In this document: piece by piece, positions 1 through 9,792 of the stretch
How positions within the stretch are numbered: position 1 is the first letter of the stretch
How the letters are laid out: every line of letters begins with the position of its first letter
NCBI RefSeq assembly: GCF_000716785.1
Contig: NZ_JNYY01000010.1
Span: 189,606 to 253,605, forward strand
Length of the DNA: 64,000 bases
Reading direction: 5' to 3'
From: Amycolatopsis vancoresmycina
Lineage (GTDB): Bacteria > Actinomycetota > Actinomycetes > Mycobacteriales > Pseudonocardiaceae
Translations under genes and position numbers: made by a program
Notes under the pieces: generated by a model
What the model was told of the DNA's origin: nothing
Database searches by the model: none
The model's input: the letters and a program-made list of their open reading frames with translations, nothing else

Positions 1-1172
<1,172 letters not shown>

Positions 1173-1212
1173 GGGGTGCCTCCACGAGCTGTGCGGGAAG
1201 AAGGGGGAAGGT

Positions 1213-1253
1213 CGCGGCCTGACGACGCTGGGGGTGGTCGCCGTCAGGCCGCG
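1213..1253 (-). terminator. Hairpin between aceA and aceB
   Basis: A 12-bp perfect inverted repeat (CGCGGCCTGACG at 1213-1224, complement at 1242-1253) with a 17-base loop starts 8 bases after the aceA stop. There is no U-tract. It could be a partial terminator or an RNA-stabilising stem that sets the aceA:aceB ratio. Confidence 0.5.
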
Positions 1254-1260
1254 GCCGGGA

Positions 1261-2541
<1,281 letters not shown>

Positions 2542-2554
2542 CGGATCTCCCGGT

Positions 2555-2572
2555 GTTGCGAAGTTTGCGATT
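2555..2572. promoter_or_regulatory. Putative RamB box, aceA side
   Basis: TTGCGAAGTTTGCGA (2556-2570) holds two TTGCGA units nine bases apart. Read on the minus strand it gives CAAACTTCGCAAC, which matches the C. glutamicum RamB consensus as I recall it (A[A/G]AACTTTGCAAA) at 10 of 13 positions. It lies 14-31 bp upstream of the aceA start, suitable for repression. Confidence 0.5.
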
Positions 2573-2631
2573 GCTCGCCTTGCTTGGCCTGACCCTGACA
2601 CGCCAGCGAAAACGCGGTCCAGTTGTCCAAT

Positions 2632-2661
2632 TTGCCAATTTGTGCGAAGGGTACGTACGCT
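2632..2661 (+). promoter_or_regulatory. Putative promoter of ramB
   Basis: TTGCCA (2632-2637), an 18-base spacer and TACGCT (2656-2661) resemble a housekeeping actinobacterial promoter. The expected transcript start near 2668 falls inside the next RamB-like box, which would suit autorepression. Confidence 0.4.
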
Positions 2662-2694
2662 CTTTGCAAAGGTTGCGAATCGCCCGGTTCGCAA
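2662..2694. promoter_or_regulatory. Putative RamB boxes, ramB side
   Basis: CTTTGCAAA (2662-2670) is followed by a perfect inverted repeat TTGCGAA (2673-2679), 8 bases, TTCGCAA (2688-2694). The same TTGCGAA word occurs on the aceA side at 2556. Position around the predicted ramB transcript start suggests autoregulation. Confidence 0.5.
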
Positions 2695-2769
2695 GTGATC
2701 GAAAATCCGCGTTCTTGACCGTTCACGTAACCGTTCAGGGCCGGAAACCTTCCGGGAAAGAGGGCGTTC

Positions 2770-4194
2770 ATGGAGAAGACTTTCGCCGGAGCGAGGTTGC
2801 GCCATTTGCGCGAAAGCCGGGCGATGAGCCAGGCCGACCTCGCTCGTGTGCTGGAGATCTCACCCAGCTACCTCAACCAGATCGAGCACAACTCGCGCCC
2901 GCTGACCGTGCCGGTGCTGCTGCGGATCACCCAGGCGTTCGGCGTCGACACCGAGTTCTTCGCCAACAACGACACCTCGCGCCTGGTCGCCGACGTCAAG
3001 GAAGCCCTGCTCGACGAGGCACTGGGCATCGACGTGACCACGGGCGAGCTCAACGAGCTGGCCACCAACCTGCCGGCGATCGCGCAGGCGCTGGTCAAGC
3101 TGCACCGCAGCTACCGCAACGCCGTCGAGAACACCGCCGCGCTGACCATGGAAAACGGCCTGGGCCTGCACGGCAGTGCCGCCGCGCCGCTGCCGCACGA
3201 GGAGGTCCGCGACTTCTTCTACGAGCGCGAGAACTACGTCGCGGAACTCGACGAACGCGCCGAGAAGATGGCCGCGGACGTCCCGCTGCAGCGCGGGCAG
3301 GTGCTCGGCGCGCTGAAGGAACGCCTGTCCCAGCGCTACGGCGTCGAGGTGACCAGCGAGGGCATCGACGAAGCCGCCGGCCAGCAGCACCGCTACGAGC
3401 CGGTGACGCGGGTGCTGCGCCTGGCGCCGAGCCTGCGGGTCGGGCAGCAGGCGTTCCGGATGGCTTCGCAGATCGCGCTGCTCGAGTACGACGACCTGAT
3501 CACCGAGCTGGCCGACTCGTGGGCGTTCTCCGGCCCGGCCGCCCGGTCACTGGCCCGGGTCGGCCTGGCGAACTACTTCGCCGGGGCGCTGATCCTGCCC
3601 TACGGCCCGTTCCTGGCCGCGGCCGAGCGGTTCCGCTACGACATCGAGCGGCTGTGCGACCACTACGGCGTCGGCTTCGAGACGGTCTGCCACCGGCTGT
3701 CGACGCTGCAACGGCCGAAGCAGCGCGGGGTGCCGTTCTCGTTCGTGCGGGTCGACCGGGCGGGCAACATGTCGAAGCGGCAGTCCGCGGCCGGGTTCCA
3801 CTTCTCCCGCGTCGGCGGCGCGTGCCCGCTGTGGAACATCTACGAGGCGTTCACCCAGCCGGGCAAGATCCTGACCCAGATCGCGACGCTGCCCGACGGC
3901 AAGAGCTACTTCTGGATCGCGCGCACGGTGTCGCGCAACATCGGCGGCTACGGCAGCCCGGGCAAGACGTTCACGGTCGGGCTGGGCTGCGAACTGCGCC
4001 ACGCCGGGCGGCTGGTCTATTCGACGGGCCTGGACCTGGACGAGCCCGCCGCCGCGACGCCGATCGGGATGGGCTGCAAAGTCTGCGAACGCCCGGCCTG
4101 CTCGCAGCGCGCGTTCCCGACGATCGGCAAGCAGCTCACCGTGGACGAGAACACCAGCACCTTCGTGCCGTACCCGGCGGTGCCGAAAGGCTGA
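2770..4194 (+). CDS. ramB: RamB-type regulator of acetate metabolism (XRE/ScfR family)
   Basis: A 474-residue DNA-binding regulator. Residues 5-60 form an XRE helix-turn-helix (LRESRAMSQADLARVLEISPSY). The middle belongs to the IrrE/ImmA-like part, and the C-terminus carries the short-chain fatty-acyl regulator domain with a Cys-rich block GCKVCERPACSQ near residue 440. Known homologues (C. glutamicum RamB, M. tuberculosis Rv0465c) control aceA and aceB according to carbon source. Divergence from aceA supports the same role. The ATG at 2770 is preceded by a purine-rich GGGAAAGAGGG. It ends back-to-back with the next minus-strand gene, with no gap. Confidence 0.92.
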   Translation: MEKTFAGARLRHLRESRAMSQADLARVLEISPSYLNQIEHNSRPLTVPVLLRITQAFGVDTEFFANNDTSRLVADVKEALLDEALGIDVTTGELNELATNLPAIAQALVKLHRSYRNAVENTAALTMENGLGLHGSAAAPLPHEEVRDFFYERENYVAELDERAEKMAADVPLQRGQVLGALKERLSQRYGVEVTSEGIDEAAGQQHRYEPVTRVLRLAPSLRVGQQAFRMASQIALLEYDDLITELADSWAFSGPAARSLARVGLANYFAGALILPYGPFLAAAERFRYDIERLCDHYGVGFETVCHRLSTLQRPKQRGVPFSFVRVDRAGNMSKRQSAAGFHFSRVGGACPLWNIYEAFTQPGKILTQIATLPDGKSYFWIARTVSRNIGGYGSPGKTFTVGLGCELRHAGRLVYSTGLDLDEPAAATPIGMGCKVCERPACSQRAFPTIGKQLTVDENTSTFVPYPAVPKG

Positions 4195-5172
4195 TCACCC
4201 GGTCACGTGCGTGGTCCACTTCGTCTCGTCGGTCCCGATCAGGGTGATCCGGCCGAGCAGTTCCTTCGCCGTGATGCCCACGACCTTCGGCTGGTCGAAC
4301 GCGACGCAGACCCTCAGCCCCTTCCTCGCCTCGCACTCCGGTACGCCGAGGCCGTCGGTGGGGCCACCGGGCGGCGACACGTTGATCGTCGCCAGACCGC
4401 CGTTCACCGAATACTGCAGCACCAGCCGCCACGGCACGCCGTCCTGGTCCGGGCGGCGCATCAGGTAGCCGTCGCTCAGGTGGAACGTGCCCGGCAGGCT
4501 CGTGATGCGCAGCGGCAGGGGCACCGCCCGGTTCCCGAGCGTCACGCCTTCGGCCACGCGAGTCAGCACCTCCTGCAGGTCCGGCGCCAGGAGGTAGTGC
4601 GCGTTGAGCCGGGCCCACCGCCCGTCCGCGGCCCGCCACTGCAGGTAGGCGCTGCCGTGGTTCACCGGGTCGCCCGGGTCGGTCGTGAGCCAGTAGCCGT
4701 CGTGGCCGCCGATCCGGACCGGGATGCGCGAGGGCTGTCCGCCCAGGTCGCGAGGGACGGGTGGGTCCTGGTCGTATACCGACAACCAGATCATCGGCGC
4801 CGGCTCGCCGCGGCCGATGGCCAGCGCGGTGTCGCCGTGCGCGCCGACGGCGTACTCGACACCCGCGATCTGCTCCGGCAACCAGCCGAAGGCCGCCTTC
4901 GCCACGATCGGGTTGTCGGTGGGGGCGGGCGGGGCGGCCGTGGGGGCCCCGGCCACCGGAGCGGCCGCGAGAGGCGGGACCGGCCGGAACACCGACACCG
5001 CCGTCACACCGCCGGCCGCCACGACCGCGGCGCAGCCGAGAACCAGCGCCGTGGTCCGAACGCGACGACGACGCCCCCCGATCCGGCGCGCGCGGTCGAG
5101 GTCGATGCGAGGCGGCGGGGCGGCCGTCTCGGCCAGCTCCTTCAGCTTGGTGGCCAGCTCGTGGTCGGTCAT
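4195..5172 (-). CDS. Single-pass membrane protein coupled to the SigE-type sigma factor
   Basis: A 325-residue protein with about 37 cytoplasmic residues, a basic stop sequence (RRIGGRRRRVRTT), one membrane segment (about residues 40-60), a Pro/Ala linker and a large predicted extracytoplasmic domain with no family I recognise. Its start overlaps the stop of the upstream sigma factor gene (ATGA, 5169-5172), so the two are translationally coupled. The layout resembles a regulator or sensor partner of an ECF-like sigma factor, but no zinc anti-sigma HxxxCxxC motif is seen. Function as an anti-sigma factor is therefore only an inference from position and topology. Confidence 0.75.
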   Translation of the reverse strand: MTDHELATKLKELAETAAPPPRIDLDRARRIGGRRRRVRTTALVLGCAAVVAAGGVTAVSVFRPVPPLAAAPVAGAPTAAPPAPTDNPIVAKAAFGWLPEQIAGVEYAVGAHGDTALAIGRGEPAPMIWLSVYDQDPPVPRDLGGQPSRIPVRIGGHDGYWLTTDPGDPVNHGSAYLQWRAADGRWARLNAHYLLAPDLQEVLTRVAEGVTLGNRAVPLPLRITSLPGTFHLSDGYLMRRPDQDGVPWRLVLQYSVNGGLATINVSPPGGPTDGLGVPECEARKGLRVCVAFDQPKVVGITAKELLGRITLIGTDETKWTTHVTG

Positions 5173-5672
5173 GCTCGTCCCTCCCGAATGGGTTCGCGCA
5201 GCAGCTCGCGAAGCGCCTCCACGGCCTTCGCGGTCTGGCTCTTGACGGTGCCTTCGGAACAGCCCAGTGCCCGCGCGGTCTCCGCGACCGGCAGGTCGCA
5301 GAAGTAACGCAGGACGACGGTCGCGCGCTGCCGGACCGGCAGCCGCTCCAGTGCGGCCCGCAGGTCCAGTGCCTGTTCGACGTCCGCGCGGGACGCGGGC
5401 GGGTCGTGGTCCTTTTCCCGCAGATCCACCCGGCGCCACCACGCCGTCCGCTGTTCGGCCAGGAACGTGTTGACCAGCGTGCGGCGCACGTAGCCATCGA
5501 CGTTGTCGGCGCGGGCGGCCCGCGGCCAGTTCGCGTACAGCCGGGTGACCGCCGACTGGACCAAGTCGTCGGCCCGGTGCCAGTCACCGCAGAGCAGGTA
5601 CGCGACCTTGCGCAGCCAGCCCGCCCGCGCGGTCACGTACTCGGTGAATCCGGCGTCCATCGGCGCCCCCAT
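5169..5672 (-). CDS. SigE-family (ECF-like) RNA polymerase sigma factor
   Basis: About 167 residues, the usual size of the actinobacterial SigE family. Region 2 is visible (AYLLCGDWHRADDLVQSAVTR), and region 4 has the helix-turn-helix VAETARALGCSEGTVKSQTAK. There is no C-terminal extension. Two starts are possible: ATG at 5672 (chosen), or ATG at 5660, which has a run of five G at better spacing; the difference is four residues. It is coupled to the membrane protein gene downstream and divergent from the threonine ammonia-lyase gene. The target promoters are unknown. Confidence 0.9.
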   Translation of the reverse strand: MGAPMDAGFTEYVTARAGWLRKVAYLLCGDWHRADDLVQSAVTRLYANWPRAARADNVDGYVRRTLVNTFLAEQRTAWWRRVDLREKDHDPPASRADVEQALDLRAALERLPVRQRATVVLRYFCDLPVAETARALGCSEGTVKSQTAKAVEALRELLREPIREGRA

Positions 5673-5748
5673 TCCTGTTCGACACCCCTCTGATGCGCCC
5701 GGAGGCCCGGGAGGTTGCCCGGGACGCGCGAGTCGTAGATTCATCGGG

Positions 5749-7005
5749 GTGCACGACATCGACACGGTGACCGCGGCCACGATCGAAGAGGCCGCCGGGC
5801 GGCTGGCCGGGGTGGTGACCCGGACGCCGCTGGAGCCGAGCGCGCGGCTGTCGGCCCGGGTCGACGCGCAGGTCTGGGTGAAGCGCGAAGACCTGCAGAC
5901 CGTCCGGTCGTACAAGATCCGCGGCGCCTACAACTTCATCGTCCAGCTCGACGAGGCCACCCGCGCCCTCGGCGTCGTCTGCGCCAGCGCGGGCAACCAC
6001 GCCCAGGGCGTCGCGTACGCGTGCCGCCGGCTCGGGGCCGACGGCCGCGTGTACGTCCCCGGCACCACGCCGCGGCAGAAGCGCGAACGCATCGCGGCGC
6101 TCGGCGGCGCGCACATCGAGGTCGTCGTGGTCGGCGAGACCTACGAAGACGCCTTCGCCGCCGCCAACGAGGACGCCCAGCGCACCGGCGCGACCCTCGT
6201 TCCCGCCTTCGACGACGTCCGGACCGTCGCCGGGCAGGGGACAGTCGCGCGGGAGGTGATCGAGCAGCTCGGGTTCGTACCCGACGTCGTGGTCGTGCCG
6301 GTCGGCGGTGGTGGGCTGCTCGCCGGCGTCGGCAGCTGGCTGCGCGAGCGGCACCCGGACGTGCGGATCGTCGGCGTCGAACCCGCGGGCGCGGCCTGCG
6401 TGGCGGCGGCCCTCGAGGCCGGGCACCCGGTGCGGCTGCCGGAGCTCGACTCGTTCGTCGACGGCGCCGCCGTCCGCGAAGCCGGCGCGGTCACCTACCC
6501 GCTGATCCGCGAGAGCGGCGCCGAGCTGACCGCGGTCGCCGAGGGCGCGGTGTGCACCGAGATGCTGGCGATGTACCAGTCCGACGGCATCATCGCCGAA
6601 CCCGCGGGCGCGCTCGCCGCGGCGGCGCTCGGCTCGGTGGTCCGCGTGACGCCCGGGCAGACGGTGGTCGTCCTGGTCTCCGGCGGCAACAACGACGTCA
6701 GCCGCTACAGCGAGATCCTCGAACGGTCGCTGATGCACGAAGGGCTGAAGCACTACTTCCTCGTCGGGTTCCCGCAGGAGCCGGGCGCGCTGCGGCTGTT
6801 CGTCGAGCAGGTCCTCGGACCCGAGGACGACATCACGCGCTTCGAGTACGTCAAGCGCACCAACCGCGAAACCGGCCCGGCGCTGGTCGGCATCGAGATC
6901 GCCCGGTCGTCGGACCTGCCGGGTCTGCTGGCCCGGATGGCCGCGAGCCCGCTGCAGGTGGACCGGATCGAGCCGGGCAGCCCCCTGTTCCACTTCCTGC
7001 TCTGA
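5749..7005 (+). CDS. ilvA: Threonine ammonia-lyase (threonine dehydratase)
   Basis: A PLP enzyme that deaminates threonine to 2-oxobutanoate, the first committed step towards isoleucine. Of 418 residues, the PLP lysine lies in SYKIRG at Lys56, the substrate loop in ASAGNHAQG and the phosphate-binding glycines in VPVGGGGLLAG. An ACT-like regulatory domain begins near residue 334 (HYFLVGFPQEPGALRLF), which suggests allosteric control. The GTG at 5749 is chosen because the protein then starts just before the catalytic domain. A TAGATT (5737-5742) lies seven bases before the GTG and no Shine-Dalgarno is visible, so a leaderless mRNA is likely. Confidence 0.93.
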   Translation: MHDIDTVTAATIEEAAGRLAGVVTRTPLEPSARLSARVDAQVWVKREDLQTVRSYKIRGAYNFIVQLDEATRALGVVCASAGNHAQGVAYACRRLGADGRVYVPGTTPRQKRERIAALGGAHIEVVVVGETYEDAFAAANEDAQRTGATLVPAFDDVRTVAGQGTVAREVIEQLGFVPDVVVVPVGGGGLLAGVGSWLRERHPDVRIVGVEPAGAACVAAALEAGHPVRLPELDSFVDGAAVREAGAVTYPLIRESGAELTAVAEGAVCTEMLAMYQSDGIIAEPAGALAAAALGSVVRVTPGQTVVVLVSGGNNDVSRYSEILERSLMHEGLKHYFLVGFPQEPGALRLFVEQVLGPEDDITRFEYVKRTNRETGPALVGIEIARSSDLPGLLARMAASPLQVDRIEPGSPLFHFLL

Positions 7006-7025
7006 GCGCGTGGTCCACTAGGCGG

Positions 7026-7595
7026 ATGGTGAAGGTCGACGGTGTCCGCAGTGTCGAGGCGTTGCGCGAAAAGGTCCACGAGGGTGCGGAGCCCGAATAC
7101 CTGCTGTTCTACGGGCACACGCCGGCGAAGTCCGGGCGGGTCACGGCGAGCTGCCTGAGCCAGTGGTGGCTCGACCCGTTCGAAGCCGACGGCGCCGTCT
7201 ACCCGACCGCCGAGCACTACATGATGGCCGGCAAGGCGTTGCTCTTCGGCGACCACGAGAAGGCGGCGCTGATCCGGGAGACCCCCGACCCGAAGACGGC
7301 GAAGGTGCTCGGCCGCGAGGTCGCCGGGTTCGACGCCGGGATCTGGGAGCGGCACCGGTTCGACATCGTCGTCGACGGCAACCTCGCCAAGTTCCGCGCC
7401 CACCGCGACCTGCGCCGGTTCCTGCTCGGGACCGAGGACAAGGTGCTCGTCGAAGCGTCCAAGAAGGACCTCGTGTGGGGCACCGGCCTCGCCCGCGAAG
7501 AGAAGAACGCGGCCAAGCCGGACTACTGGCGCGGGCTGAACCTGCTCGGCTTCGCCCTGATGGAGGTCCGCGACCAGCTGCGGGCCCGCGTCTGA
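7026..7595 (+). CDS. NADAR family protein (YbiA-like)
   Basis: A 189-residue protein of the NADAR/DUF1768 family. Key blocks are FYGHTPAKSG, CLSQWW, YPTAEHYMMAGKALLFGD and KKDLVWGTGLA. Family members are N-glycosidases: YbiA and RibX-like proteins act on intermediates of riboflavin synthesis, and others reverse guanine ADP-ribosylation. No toxin or riboflavin gene is adjacent, so the substrate cannot be chosen. It starts 20 bp after the ilvA stop and could be co-transcribed. The ATG at 7026 lacks an obvious ribosome-binding site. Confidence 0.85.
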   Translation: MVKVDGVRSVEALREKVHEGAEPEYLLFYGHTPAKSGRVTASCLSQWWLDPFEADGAVYPTAEHYMMAGKALLFGDHEKAALIRETPDPKTAKVLGREVAGFDAGIWERHRFDIVVDGNLAKFRAHRDLRRFLLGTEDKVLVEASKKDLVWGTGLAREEKNAAKPDYWRGLNLLGFALMEVRDQLRARV

Positions 7596-7600
7596 CGCAC

Positions 7601-7978
7601 TCAGCCGCCCGGGCACTCGTTGCCGCCGCCGCTGTGCTCGACGCAGTGGCGCGGCCCCGGCGGTGGCGGCGGGGCGTGCCGGACGTGGTCCGCCCAGGCC
7701 AGCGCCGCGACGACGGCCGCGGGCACGAGGGCGATTCCGTAGAACCACGTCCACCCGCGGCGGCGCGTGGTCGCCGAAACGACCAAACCCGCCAGTGGCA
7801 GGCCGGCGCCGAGCCAGGCCGCCCAGGTCAGGTAGCCGTCGCCCGCGTGCGTGCTCGTGCCGAACGCCGGCATGTTCGCGAGCGCGCCCTGCAGCACCAG
7901 GTACGGGACGACGAGCAGCCACACCACCGCGCCCACCGCCAGCAGCGCGGACACGGCGACCTCGCGGAACTCCCCCAT
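7601..7978 (-). CDS. Small membrane protein of unknown function
   Basis: A 125-residue protein with about three hydrophobic segments (AVSALLAVGAVVWLLVVPYL; YLTWAAWLGAGLPLAGLVVS; WTWFYGIALVPAAVVAALAW) and a short tail containing PPPPPGPRHC. No family is recognised. It converges with the NADAR gene, with five bases between the stops. The ATG at 7978 is the first in-frame start near the first membrane segment. Confidence 0.65.
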   Translation of the reverse strand: MGEFREVAVSALLAVGAVVWLLVVPYLVLQGALANMPAFGTSTHAGDGYLTWAAWLGAGLPLAGLVVSATTRRRGWTWFYGIALVPAAVVAALAWADHVRHAPPPPPGPRHCVEHSGGGNECPGG

Positions 7979-8021
7979 GCGGCCACTATGTCGCGAAAAC
8001 GACCACGCGGCCTGAGTAGTC

Positions 8022-8777
8022 CTACTGCTCCCCGAGCGTTTTCTGCAGGGCCTTGTTCGCCTTGCGAGCCATGTCCGCGACGGCTTCGCGACGCGCGGCG
8101 TCGGCCGCGTAGTCGTCTTCGCGGTTGCGGACCACGCGGGCCGGCGCGCCGACCGCGATCGAGTAGTCCGGGATGTCACCACGGACGACCGCGTGCGCGC
8201 CCAGCACGCTGCCGCGGCCGATGCGGGTGCCCTTCAGGACGCTGACCTTCGTGCCGAGCCAGGTGTCCGGGCCGATCCGGACCGGCGACTTCACGATGCC
8301 CTGGTCCTTGATCGGCACGTGGATGTCCGAAATGACGTGATCGAAGTCACAGATGTACACCCAGTCGGCGACCAGCGTGGCCGCGCCGAGCTCGATGTCG
8401 AGGTAGCAGTTGATCACGTTCTGGCGGCCGAACACGGACTTGTCGCCGATCCGCAGCGAACCCTCGTGGCAGCGGATGGCGTTGCCGTCGCCGATGTGGA
8501 CCCAGCGGCCGATCTCCAGCCGCCCGTAGCCGGGGCGGCAGTGGATCTCGACGTCCTTCCCGAGGAAGAGCATCCCCCGCAGGATGATGTGCGGGTTGGC
8601 CAGCCGGAACTTGAGCAGCCGGTAGTACCGGACCAGGTACCAGGGCGTGTACGCGCGGTTGCGCAGCACCCAGCGCAGCGAGTCGGCGGTCAGGAACTTG
8701 GCCTGCCGCGGGTCCTGCCGGGCGCGGCGCCAGGCCCGCACCCGCGACAGCGCGGGCGCACCCCACATCGACGTCAT
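8022..8777 (-). CDS. Hexapeptide-repeat acyltransferase
   Basis: A 251-residue protein with a left-handed beta-helix built from hexapeptide repeats (LEIGRWVHIGDG, LRIGDKSVFGRQN, VRIGPDTWLGTKVSVLKG, RIGRGSVLGAHAVVRGD). It ends with the usual YSIAVGAPARVVRNR block of O-acetyltransferases of the CysE/LacA/WcaF group. An N-terminal 70-residue basic extension is present. The acceptor is probably a sugar or cell-envelope glycan, but no glycan genes are adjacent. It is divergent from the nucleoside hydrolase gene. Confidence is high for the fold and low for the substrate. Confidence 0.85.
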   Translation of the reverse strand: MTSMWGAPALSRVRAWRRARQDPRQAKFLTADSLRWVLRNRAYTPWYLVRYYRLLKFRLANPHIILRGMLFLGKDVEIHCRPGYGRLEIGRWVHIGDGNAIRCHEGSLRIGDKSVFGRQNVINCYLDIELGAATLVADWVYICDFDHVISDIHVPIKDQGIVKSPVRIGPDTWLGTKVSVLKGTRIGRGSVLGAHAVVRGDIPDYSIAVGAPARVVRNREDDYAADAARREAVADMARKANKALQKTLGEQ

Positions 8778-8829
8778 GCGAGTGACCGTAACCTGTGTGC
8801 GGGACGGGTTCGCAGGCAAGGGGAGCGGG

Positions 8830-9792
8830 ATGGGCACGAAGCTGATCATCGACACCGACCCGGGCGTCGACGACGCGCTGGCGATAGCGCTGGCGGCGCT
8901 GTCCCCGGACGTCGACCTGCTCGGCGTGACGTCGGTTTTCGGCAACGTCCCCCTCGACCGCACGACGTCGAACGCGCGACGGCTGCTGGAGCTCTTCGGC
9001 CGCACCGACGTGCCCGTGGCCGCCGGCGCCGCGCGGCCGCTGGTGTATTCGAAGCCGCGTGACGCGAAAGAGGTCCACGGCGGCGACGGCCTGTCGGGCC
9101 ACTCCTACACGCTGCCCGAGGCGAGCCGCCCGCTGGAGGAGCGGGACGCCGTCCGGCTGATGCTCGACCTGCTGGAATCGGCCGACGAGCCGGTCACCAT
9201 CGCCCCGATCGGGCCGCTGACGAACATCGCCGCGCTGCTCGCGGCCCACCCGGGCGCGGCGGCGAAGATCGCGCGGCTGGTGATCATGGGCGGCGGCGTC
9301 ACGTTCGGCAACAGCACGACGGCCGCCGAATTCAACATCTGGAGCGATCCCGAAGCCGCCCGGCGCGTGCTGGTCGAGGAAGACGTCCCGGTCGTGCTGG
9401 TGCCCCTCGACCTGACGCACCGCTGCGCCGTCGACGGCGACTGGCTGGCGAAGCTCGCGGCGTCCGGGCCGGTCGGCGCCACCCTCGAAGGGCTGACGTC
9501 GACCTACCGGCAGCACTACACGCGCGTGTTCGGCGAAGACCGGATGGTCATGCACGACGCCGTCGCGGTCGCCGAGGCGATTTCGCCGGGCATCCTGCAC
9601 ACCGAGACCTACCGGGTCGACGTCGACTGCGGCCTCGGCCCGGCCCGCGGCCAGACCCTGGTCGACCGGCGGCGGCTCGGCGAGGACGATCCGCAGTTCT
9701 CCCCCGGCCGCCCGATCGAGGTCGCGCTGGACACCGACCTCGACGGCCTGCGCGGCTTCGTCCTCGACCGGCTCACCGGAGCGGCCCGGTGA
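8830..9792 (+). CDS. Nucleoside hydrolase
   Basis: Hydrolyses the N-glycosidic bond of nucleosides for purine or pyrimidine salvage. The 320-residue protein starts with the calcium-binding signature DTDPGVDDALAI (Asp8, Asp10, Asp14, Asp15) typical of the inosine-uridine preferring family. Further family blocks are IAPIGPLTNIAALL, VIMGGGV and AAEFNIWSDPEAA. The ATG at 8830 follows AGGGGAG at good spacing. The next gene overlaps its stop (GTGA), so the two form an operon. Substrate preference cannot be read from the sequence. Confidence 0.93.
   Translation: MGTKLIIDTDPGVDDALAIALAALSPDVDLLGVTSVFGNVPLDRTTSNARRLLELFGRTDVPVAAGAARPLVYSKPRDAKEVHGGDGLSGHSYTLPEASRPLEERDAVRLMLDLLESADEPVTIAPIGPLTNIAALLAAHPGAAAKIARLVIMGGGVTFGNSTTAAEFNIWSDPEAARRVLVEEDVPVVLVPLDLTHRCAVDGDWLAKLAASGPVGATLEGLTSTYRQHYTRVFGEDRMVMHDAVAVAEAISPGILHTETYRVDVDCGLGPARGQTLVDRRRLGEDDPQFSPGRPIEVALDTDLDGLRGFVLDRLTGAAR

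Noticed and set aside
2542..2805. N-terminal extension of isocitrate lyase to 2805
   Set aside because: The internal ATG at 2541 has a good ribosome-binding site and family-conserved N-terminus; the extension crosses the divergent promoter and the ramB start.
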